Below are positions 17,504-26,183 of a DNA stretch of 64,000 nucleotides, piece after piece. Source of the stretch: Clostridiales bacterium. GTDB lineage: Bacteria; Bacillota; Clostridia; Oscillospirales; Oscillospiraceae. Made by a program: the position numbers and the translations under genes. Within the stretch, counting starts at the first letter, position 1. Each line of letters opens with the position of its first letter. The stretch is from NCBI GenBank assembly GCA_012719035.1, contig JAAYBD010000004.1, positions 1 through 64,000 of the forward strand, given 5' to 3'. Below the pieces are notes generated by a model, which was not told where the DNA came from, ran no database searches, and saw only the letters and a list, made by a program, of their open reading frames with translations.

Positions 17504-18533
17504 ACAGCACCTCTTTAATGTTCTTTAGCAAAATTTCATTTGCCTCGCGGGTTTTTATGCAGATACGAATAAAATCACTGTTCAGTCCTTCAAAATTTGA
17601 ACAGTCACGTACTAAAATTCCGCGACTTAGTAGAGGTTCATATAAAGACACATCACTTCTTATTAACAGGAAGTTTGCATCGGAGGGGATAACTTGAAGA
17701 CCCATCTGACTGAGCCTTGAGATTAAAAATTCGCGCTCGGAACGCAAGATTTTCTTTGTCTCCTGTACATATTCAACACACGAAAGCGCCGCAATACCTG
17801 CAGCCTGCGCAACGGTCGAAACGCTCCAGTATTGAGCGGCGTCATGTGTTTTTTTAAGGATGTTTTTATTTGAGGTGAGCATGTAGCCAAGGCGAAGTCC
17901 TGCCATGGAATATAGCTTTGTAAAGGCTTTGAGTATGACGATATTATCAAAGTCCGGAAGAAGCTCTTTAGCGGAGCTGCCATCCGTAAACGGAAGGAAG
18001 CACTCATCAATAATTAGGGTTATCCCTGCTTTCCAGCATTTTTTAGCGATTTTGAGCAGCAAATTAAAATCGATAAGCAAGCCCGTAGGATTATTTGGAT
18101 TGCACAGAAAAACAATATCTGTATCGGAGCCGATATCGTCCAATATACGATTTGAAACTAAAAAAGTATCTTCATACGACAATTTATGATATTTTGTCGA
18201 GCCGCCGGATAGATGAACAGCTCTTTCATATTCTGAAAAAGTAGGTGAGCACAAAAGAGCTTTTTTAGGCATCAGACATTGACACAGCCGAAAAATCAAA
18301 TCGTCCGCTCCGTTGCCGCAGAGAATCCATTCCGGGGGACAACCCTCATGTTCAGCGATGGCGGATACAAGCTCCCGACATTTTGGGTCCGGATATCCTG
18401 CAAAACTTTCAGCCTTATCGCGGATAACATTTACTACAGCTTTGGGCATTCCAAGAGGATTCAAATTAACGGAAAAATCCAAATTGATTCCCGTATTTGT
18501 AAAAATATCGCCACCGTGTTCATATCGCTCCAT
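17496..18533 (-). CDS. cobD: Threonine-phosphate decarboxylase (CobD-like aminotransferase)
   Basis: 345 residues of a fold-type I PLP enzyme. It opens with MERYEHGGDIFTNTG and DFSVNLNPLGMP, has CNPNNPTG near residue 145, and the PLP lysine in LKAFTKLYSMAGLRLGY near residue 205. It resembles histidinol-phosphate aminotransferase, but the N-terminus and position inside the cobalamin operon identify CobD. The product, (R)-1-amino-2-propanol phosphate, is the nucleotide-loop linker used by the adjacent cbiB product. It overlaps cbiB by 14 bases. A HisC role is possible but much less likely here. Confidence 0.9.
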   Translation of the reverse strand: MERYEHGGDIFTNTGINLDFSVNLNPLGMPKAVVNVIRDKAESFAGYPDPKCRELVSAIAEHEGCPPEWILCGNGADDLIFRLCQCLMPKKALLCSPTFSEYERAVHLSGGSTKYHKLSYEDTFLVSNRILDDIGSDTDIVFLCNPNNPTGLLIDFNLLLKIAKKCWKAGITLIIDECFLPFTDGSSAKELLPDFDNIVILKAFTKLYSMAGLRLGYMLTSNKNILKKTHDAAQYWSVSTVAQAAGIAALSCVEYVQETKKILRSEREFLISRLSQMGLQVIPSDANFLLIRSDVSLYEPLLSRGILVRDCSNFEGLNSDFIRICIKTREANEILLKNIKEVLYG

Positions 18534-19512
18534 TTGACCCTCCTATAGTCAGAAAAAGTCCTATCCTGAAAAAAAGAGCTAAAATCAGCATAAGTGCTGA
18601 TGAAACGAGCATTAGTGTGTTTGAACGCTTGATGTCATCAGGCTCAATAGGACGGATATCATCGCCAATATATGGTTTTTGAACGAGCTTTCCAAAATAA
18701 TAGGCACTGCCGGCAAGGCGTATATTCAGCGCACCGGCACATACAGATTCCGTTTGAGCGGAGTTCGGGCTTGCATGATTGAATCTATCACGTTTAAATA
18801 TTCTTATTGCACCGCGGAAATTATAGCCGCATATAGCGGAAGCAATTATCATAAAAACGGCCGAAAGGCGGGAAGGAATAAAATTGACAAAATCGTCAAG
18901 CTTTGCCGCACAGCGTCCAAAATGAATGTACCGCTCGTTTTTATAGCCGATCATGGAATCCATGGTGTTTACTGATTTGTAAATGCATCCGCCTACAGCG
19001 CCAAAAAACATTATGTAAACTAATGGAGCGATGACGCCATCGGAGGTGTTCTCAGCCACCGTTTCAACTGCGGCTCTTGCGATACCAGATTCATCAAGGG
19101 TATTCGTATCTCTGCCAACTATCATGGAAACAGCTTTTCTTGCACTTATGAGATCGTCATTTATAAGGCTTATGTAAACCTTAGTGCTTTCAATGCAGAG
19201 ACTTTTGGCGGCAAGGAGCTGCCAGCAAAGGAAGGACTCAAGTGCAAAGTAAAAATAAGGTGAGAGGCGATAAGTAAAGTATAGCAAAAGGAGTGGAAGG
19301 ATAGAGCATACGGAAAGAACAAGCAGGACAAGAGATGTCCCTGCCGTTTTTTCACCTTTTTCATTTTTCGGAAATATATTTCTAAGGCGTTTCTCAAGAG
19401 CAGAAATCAGTTTACCTATGCCAACAACAATGTGAGGAAAGCTATATGGATCACCGAAGATCAAATCCAGTATAACGCCGGTAATAAGGGCGGCGGTTGA
19501 ATAGAGTATCAT
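18520..19512 (-). CDS. cbiB: Adenosylcobinamide-phosphate synthase
   Basis: 330 residues from the ATG at 19512, which has AGGTGGTG upstream and overlaps the cobC stop by four bases; the longer open frame ahead is not needed. It is an integral membrane protein with helices at both ends. Motifs are LDLIFGDPYSFPHIVVGIGK (residues about 14-33), IVGRDTNTLDESGIARAAVETVAENTSDGVIAPL (positions 120-155 region) and NHASPNSAQTE. It joins aminopropanol phosphate to adenosylcobyric acid. Confidence 0.95.
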   Translation of the reverse strand: MILYSTAALITGVILDLIFGDPYSFPHIVVGIGKLISALEKRLRNIFPKNEKGEKTAGTSLVLLVLSVCSILPLLLLYFTYRLSPYFYFALESFLCWQLLAAKSLCIESTKVYISLINDDLISARKAVSMIVGRDTNTLDESGIARAAVETVAENTSDGVIAPLVYIMFFGAVGGCIYKSVNTMDSMIGYKNERYIHFGRCAAKLDDFVNFIPSRLSAVFMIIASAICGYNFRGAIRIFKRDRFNHASPNSAQTESVCAGALNIRLAGSAYYFGKLVQKPYIGDDIRPIEPDDIKRSNTLMLVSSALMLILALFFRIGLFLTIGGSNGAI

Positions 19513-20084
19513 GATACACCACCTGAAATGCGGAGTTTTAGACCGCCGTCGAATTCCGCGTAGCATTCAATAATACCGCAGTTTTCAATGAAGTAATCAT
19601 AAAAATTCTTCTTTCTAATATCAAAGCGCTCCAAAATAGCCATTATGATTCCGCCATGGACAACAAAGCAAATAGAGTTTTTATCATCCTTATGTTCTGT
19701 GGCGATTTTTTGAAAAGCTTCGCAGCAGCGATTTTTGAAGCCATCTACGCTCTCGCCGTTTGGAATGATTTCCTTGCAGCCGCCATTAACCCAATTGAGA
19801 TAATGCGTATCGCAAACTAATTCATCTGCTGTCTTGCCTTCGAAATCTCCGAAGTCGCATTCGCGGAGGTCGTCAACTACAATTTTTTGTTTGTCGGGGT
19901 ACAAAATATCCGCAGTCTGTTTGCAGCGAAGCATTGGACTGCGAAAAATTATGTCAACCTGGGGAGGAGTGATGCCGCGCGCAGTATCAAGCCCAATTTC
20001 GCAAAGAGGCTCATCGGTTCTTCCGATATATCGATGTTTCAGATTTCCTTGAGTCTGGGCGTGGCGAATAAGATATATACGCAT
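19509..20084 (-). CDS. cobC: Histidine phosphatase, probable alpha-ribazole phosphatase
   Basis: 191 residues. The phosphohistidine motif is LIRHAQTQGN (residues 5-14), and the second catalytic histidine is in FVVHGGII. This is the branch of the phosphoglycerate-mutase superfamily used as alpha-ribazole-5'-phosphate phosphatase. Its place between cbiB and the upstream cobalamin genes supports the role. GGAGG lies eight bases before the ATG, and the intervening TTTACATA belongs to the GTTTACATAA repeat. It begins the second half of the gene array after a 264-base gap. Confidence 0.85.
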   Translation of the reverse strand: MRIYLIRHAQTQGNLKHRYIGRTDEPLCEIGLDTARGITPPQVDIIFRSPMLRCKQTADILYPDKQKIVVDDLRECDFGDFEGKTADELVCDTHYLNWVNGGCKEIIPNGESVDGFKNRCCEAFQKIATEHKDDKNSICFVVHGGIIMAILERFDIRKKNFYDYFIENCGIIECYAEFDGGLKLRISGGVS

Positions 20085-20348
20085 TATGTAAACCTCCCTG
20101 TAAAACTTTTGTTGTCCCTTAATAGAAATTGCGCCGGATTTCGCAGTTTCATTCCTGATTTTTAGAGTTTACCCCGTATAAGTACAAATATCAATTAAGG
20201 TATTACAGTGCCGGCATAGAAAAAGTAAATTAGAGTATTTAAGTTGTTATGTAAACCTAAATAATCAAAATGATATAATAGAAATTACCGCTTAAACAAA
20301 ACTAAAATTGAGTTGCTAATAATTTCTGCTTTCAGTTTCTGTGATTAG
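20085..20348 (-). other. Internal spacer of the cobalamin gene array
   Basis: 264 bases between cbiA and cobC, the only large gap in the array. It holds one complete copy of the TTATGTAAAC motif (20247-20256) and most of another at the cobC start. On the minus strand TTGATA, 17 bases, TAAACT is a weak promoter candidate. I looked for a second cobalamin riboswitch and did not find its conserved core, nor a clear terminator. The genes from cobC onward may have their own transcript. Confidence 0.4.
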
Positions 20349-21695
20349 TCAATTGTGTTTTTCAGCAAAGCCCGCCGCTTTTTCAGCAAAGTGTTCTGCG
20401 CTTTTGGGGTTTGAAGGAAAAAAGATGTGCGGAAATCCGGCAAAAAGGGTTTCCGATGAGTGAATACAAGGGTATTCAACATCCCGCCTTGCCTTTTTGG
20501 CAGTGAAAGTATTTCCATCGTCAGTGCTGTTCCAATAATGGAATTCGTGTGCCTTGATAGAATCTCCAGATTTGCAAAGAAGATTGTTGCTCTTTGCCTC
20601 AAGTGTAATATAGCCGAAATGCTTTAGACTTTTCGTTTCAAAAGCCTTTGCCGGGATAACGCCGACCATTGGAAAATCTGAAAGCTGTTCGTGGAGATAC
20701 ATAAAGCCGCCGCACTCGGCAATAGTGGGCAGTCCGCCGTTTACTGCGTTTCTGACAGAAGTGAGCATAGATTTGTTGGACGACAATTTCTGCGCATAAA
20801 GCTCAGGATATCCTCCACAGAGATATAATCCGCCAATATTATCCGGTAAAGCAGAGTCGTTTAAAGGAGAAAACCATGCTATTTCGCAGCCAAGGCTTTC
20901 GAGCACTTCAATGTTCTCATCATACAGAAAACAGAACGCGGGGTCACGGGCAACAGCTATTCGTACTTTTGCCGGCAAAACAGGAGATACTGTGGAGTGC
21001 TGTTCGATTGGGGGCGCAGTTTCAGCCAGAGCAAGAAGACCGTTGAGGTCGATATACTTTTCCGCCAAATGACCCATAGTTTCAACTTTTTCCCGCAGCT
21101 TATCCTTTTCAATATCAGTGCTTAGTCCTAAATGCCGCGAAGGAATTTGAATATCTTCGTTTTTCGGCAGAAACCCGTAAGATATCAGACCTGCGTCGGA
21201 AGCAATCTTCTGCATAGTCTGATACATTTTTTCATTAAGTCCGTTGAAAATGACGCCCTGCAGCCCGATGCTTTGATGGAAGCGCGTATATCCATATAAA
21301 ATAGCGCCTGCAGAAGCACACATGCCTTTTGGGTTCATCACGAGGATTGCAGGCGTTTTAGTTTTTTCTGCGACCTCGTGCGTGCTTGCCTCGCTGCTTG
21401 CGCCGATGCCGTCATAATAACCCATAACGCCCTCTATAACTGCGATATCAAAGGAGGAAGATGCTGAAAGGCTTTTGTTTAAGCCCTCGGCATCAAGAAA
21501 AAAAGGGTCGAGATTTCTGGTTTTTACACCGAGAATCTGCCTATGGAACATCGGGTCAATATAATCCGGACCGCATTTAAAGGAGGCAGCATTGCAGCCT
21601 CGCATCTTGAGCGCGGAGAGAATAGCCATGGTGACTGTAGTTTTACCGCAGCCGCTGCCTGTACCACCGATGAGAATTCTTTTAATAAGCTCCAC
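20349..21695 (-). CDS. cbiA: Cobyrinate a,c-diamide synthase
   Basis: 448 residues. The ATP-binding half starts with ILIGGTGSGCGKTTVTMAIL, then FKCGPDYIDPMFH and VIEGVMGYYDG. The amidotransferase half has LYLCGGYPELYAQKL and the nucleophile in AECGGFMYLHE. It amidates carboxylates a and c of (cobalt-)cobyrinate. It overlaps the end of cbiET by 14 bases. The start is unusual: the GTG at 21695 sits immediately behind GGAG with no spacing, and no ATG or TTG follows at a better distance, so an ATT three codons in is conceivable. Confidence 0.95.
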   Translation of the reverse strand: MELIKRILIGGTGSGCGKTTVTMAILSALKMRGCNAASFKCGPDYIDPMFHRQILGVKTRNLDPFFLDAEGLNKSLSASSSFDIAVIEGVMGYYDGIGASSEASTHEVAEKTKTPAILVMNPKGMCASAGAILYGYTRFHQSIGLQGVIFNGLNEKMYQTMQKIASDAGLISYGFLPKNEDIQIPSRHLGLSTDIEKDKLREKVETMGHLAEKYIDLNGLLALAETAPPIEQHSTVSPVLPAKVRIAVARDPAFCFLYDENIEVLESLGCEIAWFSPLNDSALPDNIGGLYLCGGYPELYAQKLSSNKSMLTSVRNAVNGGLPTIAECGGFMYLHEQLSDFPMVGVIPAKAFETKSLKHFGYITLEAKSNNLLCKSGDSIKAHEFHYWNSTDDGNTFTAKKARRDVEYPCIHSSETLFAGFPHIFFPSNPKSAEHFAEKAAGFAEKHN

Positions 21696-22869
21696 CTCCA
21701 GAAATTATGTAAACTGGATTATCGGCAATCATCATATGTGCTGACCCAATATAGCGTCCGTTTGACGTGGACACCTGGACAATGTCAGATGCTAAACCGA
21801 CACACTCAAGCGCGTAAATGGCGTTTGAGGCAGTTTGAGGAGAGACAGCGTTTATTACGATTCTTACTTGTGGGTTTTTAGAACGGAGAGCTGAAACGAT
21901 GTCCGCTATTTTTCCGCCGCTGCCGCCTATAAATGCAAAATCCGGAGCAGGATATCCGTCTATAATTTCTGGTGCGGAGCCGCAAATGCACTGCACATTT
22001 CCGACTTTAAATTTGCGGCAGTTTTCCTTAGTCAGCCCAATGGCGGCCATATCCTTATCAAAGGCAAACACCTTTCCTTCAAAGGCTGATAATGCCATCT
22101 CGACCGTAACGGAGCCTGTGCCGCATCCGATGTCATAGCAGACGGCACTTTCGTGCAGACCAAGTTTTGAGAGCGTGACCGCACGAACAGCAGACTTAGT
22201 CATGGGAATCCCGGTTCTGATAAATTCGCTGTCCGGTATTCCGGTACGCACTCTTTTATCGGCACTGGGATTTTCAATAATAAGAACAGTAAGGGTCGGG
22301 CAGCTTGACACAAGAAGTTCGGATACAGCAGCGGAGTAAATTTTTTCATCAGAGGTCCCGAGATTTTCACCTACTCTAACGATAAGATTTCCGAAGCCAA
22401 CATTGTACAGCGACTGGGCAAGATCTCTTACATTTCCCCCTGTAAGCGCAAAGACATAAGTGTCGCGCCTTACTGCGCTGACAATATCACAGTCTCTTCC
22501 ATGCGCGCTGATAAGCTTTGCGTTTTGCCACGGGAGTTTGCATTTTGCAAAGAAATAGTTTACAGATGAGATACCGGATATAAATATAATGTCGCAATCA
22601 GATAACAGCTCGGATACAACTTTTGCACCGCTGTAAAAGCCTACGTCTCCGGACACAAGGACCGCGATGCGCTCCATGGAGGATTTCACGATAATTTCAG
22701 CTATCTCCTGAGGCTTGACGGCAGAGCGGATATCACAATCGGATCTATTAAAAATATCCGTTAATCGTGAGGCACCGATAATGAGTTGAACCTCATTTAA
22801 AGCCGTTATTGCCTCCGAAGTCAGAGAATCGGCTCCCATGCCCATACCGATTATGTAAACCCTTTTCAT
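21682..22869 (-). CDS. cobL: Precorrin-6Y C5,15-methyltransferase (CbiE-CbiT fusion)
   Basis: 395 residues. The N-terminal half (about 1-200) is a CbiE-type corrin methyltransferase: MKRVYIIGMGMGADSLTSEA, then VLVSGDVGFYSGA. The C-terminal half is CbiT, with an SAM-binding motif CYDIGCGTGSVTVEMAL near residue 245 and FIGGSGGKIADIV. The fusion methylates C-5 and C-15 and decarboxylates the C-12 acetate chain. It overlaps cbiJ by four bases. Two copies of the GTTTACATAA motif fall inside it, at its first and last codons. Confidence 0.95.
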   Translation of the reverse strand: MKRVYIIGMGMGADSLTSEAITALNEVQLIIGASRLTDIFNRSDCDIRSAVKPQEIAEIIVKSSMERIAVLVSGDVGFYSGAKVVSELLSDCDIIFISGISSVNYFFAKCKLPWQNAKLISAHGRDCDIVSAVRRDTYVFALTGGNVRDLAQSLYNVGFGNLIVRVGENLGTSDEKIYSAAVSELLVSSCPTLTVLIIENPSADKRVRTGIPDSEFIRTGIPMTKSAVRAVTLSKLGLHESAVCYDIGCGTGSVTVEMALSAFEGKVFAFDKDMAAIGLTKENCRKFKVGNVQCICGSAPEIIDGYPAPDFAFIGGSGGKIADIVSALRSKNPQVRIVINAVSPQTASNAIYALECVGLASDIVQVSTSNGRYIGSAHMMIADNPVYIISGGGAY

Positions 22870-23618
22870 CGTATGAACTCTCCTATAGCGTTGATTGCAT
22901 CTTCAATGGTAAGCCCGGGGTCTTTTTCCGGACGTGCCAGAACAAAGATATCCATCGAGCAGTCATGTGCTGCGAGGAGCTTTTCCTTAAAACCGCCGTA
23001 TGTACCCGACTCCTTGGTAAGAAGTATTTTTGAGCCTGTCTCGCGGAACATTGCAGCGTTCAGTTCGCGGGAAAAGGGACCCTGCATACATATAATGTTT
23101 TTAGGCGGGTAGCCAAGTTCAAGACAATGATTCAGCGCATCGGTAATGGGTAAAATACGCAGTATCACTCGATTTTGAAAATCAATGATTTTTGTAAGCT
23201 CATCAGCTTCTTTTGCACCAAGTGAAGAGAAAATGACTCCCCCTGTATTGTTAAGTTTTTCAATGAGCTGAGGCATACTGCGGTATATGTCAGAGCTTTC
23301 AGCATCAAGGCTGCTTCGCGAGACTCTCATATAGTTAACAGACGTAAGTTGGCAGGCTTTTTTTATATTCCTGCTGGCTTCATAGGCATAAGGATGCGTT
23401 GCGTCAATCACAAGCTTCGGTGCTTCCTGAATAAAGAGTCTTTCCATGGCGGACAGATCGAGCTTGCCTGCCCGAACATCGATATAATAACTTATGTCAA
23501 CCAAACTCTCGCCGTAATCGCTTGCAACGCAAACGAGGGATTTGATCTTTTTTTGGCTGAGTACCGAGGAAAGCAATCTGCCCTCAGTTGTTCCTCCGAA
23601 AAGTATTAGTTCATACAT
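22866..23618 (-). CDS. cbiJ: Precorrin-6A / cobalt-precorrin-6A reductase
   Basis: 250 residues from the ATG at 23618 (MYELILFGGTTEGR); the longer frame upstream overlaps cbiH too deeply. The N-terminal GGTTEGR is the NAD(P)-binding signature of CobK/CbiJ. KLVIDATHPYAYEASRNI near residue 80 and FLGAKEADEL-like segments further on are also typical. It reduces the C-18/C-19 double bond of the ring. It overlaps cobL by four bases and cbiH by eight. Confidence 0.93.
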   Translation of the reverse strand: MYELILFGGTTEGRLLSSVLSQKKIKSLVCVASDYGESLVDISYYIDVRAGKLDLSAMERLFIQEAPKLVIDATHPYAYEASRNIKKACQLTSVNYMRVSRSSLDAESSDIYRSMPQLIEKLNNTGGVIFSSLGAKEADELTKIIDFQNRVILRILPITDALNHCLELGYPPKNIICMQGPFSRELNAAMFRETGSKILLTKESGTYGGFKEKLLAAHDCSMDIFVLARPEKDPGLTIEDAINAIGEFIR

Positions 23619-24342
23619 TTTTGTATCCCCGCGGCGTGACCATCTTCCCGCCAATCAGCTTTGTCTGAGAATTTCCGATGAAGACAGTGGAGAACATATC
23701 GACCTCAATATTACGCAAGCCACCGAGAGTGGTGATAAGCTTATTTTCACCGACTCTGCCGATATTTTGTGCAATTCCGCAGAGAGTAGTTTCGGGAAGT
23801 TTACACAAAAGTATGTCGCATGCTTTCTGAAGATAGTTATATCGTCTGCGGCTGGATGGATTATATAAGCAAATGCAAAAATCGCCCTCCGCAGCGAGAC
23901 TGAGTCGCTTTTCGATGGTTTCCCATGGAGTCAGCAGGTCTGATAGGCTTATTACCGCAAAATCATGCCCCAAAGGCGAGCCTAAAAGCGCTGCGCCGGA
24001 AAGTGCGGCGGTAACGCCGGGTACAATAATTATGTCAACCGAATTATCCTCACCGGCAAGCTCAAAAATAAGGCTTGCCATACCGTAAACCCCGCTGTCA
24101 CCGGAGCAGACGACAGCAGTAATTTTACCCGCCGCTGCATAAGAAAGGGCTTTTTCACAGCGTTCCTTTTCTTTTAGCATGGGAGTGGAATAGAAAAGCT
24201 TTTCGGGGTATGCCTCTTTTATAAGCTCTATATATTTTGTATATCCTACGATAATATCTGCGGAGCTTATTGCTGCGTCCGCATCAAAGGTCATGCCCGA
24301 TTTACCGCCGGGTCCGATTCCAACAACATAAAGTATGTTCAT
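23611..24342 (-). CDS. cbiH: Precorrin-3B / cobalt-precorrin-3 C17-methyltransferase
   Basis: 243 residues of the tetrapyrrole methylase fold. It opens MNILYVVGIGPGGKSGMTFDA, carries VCSGDSGVYGMASL near residue 78 and LGHDFAVISLSDLLTPWE near 125, then CICLYNPSSRRRYNYL, all specific to CbiH/CobJ. It methylates C-17 with ring contraction. It overlaps cbiG by four bases. Confidence 0.95.
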   Translation of the reverse strand: MNILYVVGIGPGGKSGMTFDADAAISSADIIVGYTKYIELIKEAYPEKLFYSTPMLKEKERCEKALSYAAAGKITAVVCSGDSGVYGMASLIFELAGEDNSVDIIIVPGVTAALSGAALLGSPLGHDFAVISLSDLLTPWETIEKRLSLAAEGDFCICLYNPSSRRRYNYLQKACDILLCKLPETTLCGIAQNIGRVGENKLITTLGGLRNIEVDMFSTVFIGNSQTKLIGGKMVTPRGYKNV

Positions 24343-25334
24343 TCTTCCTCCGATATATCAGGTTCCTTTATTGCCAAAGCCATTGTGACGCCGTCAAAGA
24401 TCATTTTTCTTACAAACAGGTTTCCTCCGCTGCCGAGTACGGCACTGCGCTCGCAGACATTGTCCACGCCTGCGACCTGTTCTACAAATTCCGATGGTGT
24501 AAATTTGCCGATTACGTTTGAAAGCTCATCCGAAGTGAAAGTTCTGAAAGGAAGACCGTGCTTTTCGCAGAACTCGATAAGACCGCCTTCCTGTGCTTTT
24601 AAATCTATGCTGCATACCTCCCTGACGGCAAGGGGATGGCAGCCGCATTTGCTGAGAAAATCAGTATATGCCTCTTCAATGCTCTCGCAGCTTTTTCCTT
24701 TTTTGCATCCAATGCCAAGTGTTAGAACAGGGGGTACAAGATGCAGGATCTTATTCGGAACGCTTGAGAGATATGTTATGGAAAAATCGCTTGCATCATC
24801 GGGACCGGAAAGCTCGATACCTTTGGGAGTTGCACCTGAAATGGGGAAAATGCTGTCATAATGAACTATCTCTCCCGAAAGGAGCTTTGAAGAAACATAT
24901 TTTATCGCTTCGATATTTGCAATGCGAAGTCCTACAGATTTTGCCCAGACATCAACCGAAAACACATTTTCCAAATCAGTTGCAGTTGTTATGACAGGGA
25001 TACCGTCCGTAAGCCTTGCAAGGGCCGATGCAAGCTTGTTTGCTCCTCCGATGTGTCCCGATAAAATCGGTATCGCAAACTTGCCAAGCTCGTCCATTAC
25101 AATCACTGCCGGATCAAGACTTTTTGAGCGGACATAAGGGGAGATGGCACGTACTGCAATCCCGGCTGCTCCAATAAAAACAAGTGCCTCGGAGGAAGAG
25201 AATTTCTCTTCTGTCCATTTGTATAGTTCGCCCTCGCCGCATCGGGAAAGCTCAATTACATCTTCTGAATTTTGCTGCAGCATTTTTCCAAGCTGCATTC
25301 CTTTATCCGTAAAAGCGACTGCCGATATTTTCAA
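24339..25334 (-). CDS. cbiG: Cobalt-precorrin-5A hydrolase
   Basis: 331 residues from a TTG at 25334 that has AAGGATC upstream and gives the family start MKISAVAFTDKG; the frame is open further upstream without a ribosome site. Motifs: LVFIGAAGIAVRAISPYVRSK near residue 55, PILSGHIGGANKLA near 90, and GIGCKKGKSCESIEEAY near 225. It opens the delta-lactone ring and releases acetaldehyde. Its presence, with CbiD and no CobG/CobF, places the organism on the anaerobic route. Confidence 0.94.
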   Translation of the reverse strand: MKISAVAFTDKGMQLGKMLQQNSEDVIELSRCGEGELYKWTEEKFSSSEALVFIGAAGIAVRAISPYVRSKSLDPAVIVMDELGKFAIPILSGHIGGANKLASALARLTDGIPVITTATDLENVFSVDVWAKSVGLRIANIEAIKYVSSKLLSGEIVHYDSIFPISGATPKGIELSGPDDASDFSITYLSSVPNKILHLVPPVLTLGIGCKKGKSCESIEEAYTDFLSKCGCHPLAVREVCSIDLKAQEGGLIEFCEKHGLPFRTFTSDELSNVIGKFTPSEFVEQVAGVDNVCERSAVLGSGGNLFVRKMIFDGVTMALAIKEPDISEEE

Positions 25335-25427
25335 AGCTGCAAGATCCTTTCTATATTTAGCTTGATAAGAGCGCAAAAGCTTTCTGAGTGTACGATCTTA
25401 CCTTTTATTTTGGAGTTCACTGTGGTT

Positions 25428-26183
25428 TTAGGATTTTGCCTGTCTGAATTCTGTTGAAAAATTGGGTGAATAGAGCTTTGAAAGCTCATAATCACTGCCG
25501 AGACATCCGCCTACAACTATAAGCGCTGTCTTTGTTATGCCGTTTTCATTTGCCATTTCATAGAGCTTTTCAACTGTGCCGCGAACGATCTTTTCATCGT
25601 CCCATGTTGCCTTGTAAACTACCGCCGCGGGAGTATCCGGACTGTATCCTCCCGCTATAAGCTCCTTTGAAAGCTCCTTCAAAAGTCCTGTGCTTAGAAA
25701 AATGACCATGGTAGCCCCGTGGGAGGCAAAGGAAGAGATGCTTTCTTTTTCGGGAACCTTTGTTTTTCCCGCCATGCGAGTGATGATAACACTCTGAGAA
25801 ACATCGGGAAGTGTATATTCCGTCTTCAGCGCTGCCGCTGCGCCGCAGAAGCTTGAAACGCCGGGACAGATATCAAAGTCAATGTTCATACGCATAAGCG
25901 CATCCATCTGTTCACGCACAGCGCCGTAAAGGCAGGGATCTCCTGTGTGCAGGCGAACAGTTTTCTTGCCCTCATTTTCAGCCTGTTGCATTGCCGAAAT
26001 AACCTCATCCAATGTCATTTCGGCGCTGTTATAGATTTTGCAGCCGCTTTTGGCATAGCTGAGAAGCTGCGGATTTACAAGAGAACCGGCGTAAATAATG
26101 ACATCCGCCTTTTCAAGAAGTGACTTGCCGCGAAGCGTGATAAGGTCGGGCGCGCCGCTCCCCGCGCCTACAAAATGCACCAT
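25428..26183 (-). CDS. cbiF: Precorrin-4 / cobalt-precorrin-4 C11-methyltransferase
   Basis: 251 residues from the ATG at 26183, with GGAGG eight bases upstream and a one-base overlap with the cbiD stop (TGATG). It begins MVHFVGAGSGAPDLITLRG, and carries VIIYAGSLVNP, RLHTGDPCLYGAVREQM and the CPGVSSFCGAAAAL segment of CbiF/CobM. It methylates C-11. A 93-base gap separates it from cbiG. Confidence 0.96.
   Translation of the reverse strand: MVHFVGAGSGAPDLITLRGKSLLEKADVIIYAGSLVNPQLLSYAKSGCKIYNSAEMTLDEVISAMQQAENEGKKTVRLHTGDPCLYGAVREQMDALMRMNIDFDICPGVSSFCGAAAALKTEYTLPDVSQSVIITRMAGKTKVPEKESISSFASHGATMVIFLSTGLLKELSKELIAGGYSPDTPAAVVYKATWDDEKIVRGTVEKLYEMANENGITKTALIVVGGCLGSDYELSKLYSPNFSTEFRQAKS

Noticed and set aside
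20085..20348. Riboswitch between cbiA and cobC
   Set aside because: Some fragments (GCCGGCACTGTAAT on the minus strand) look suggestive, but the conserved stems do not assemble.
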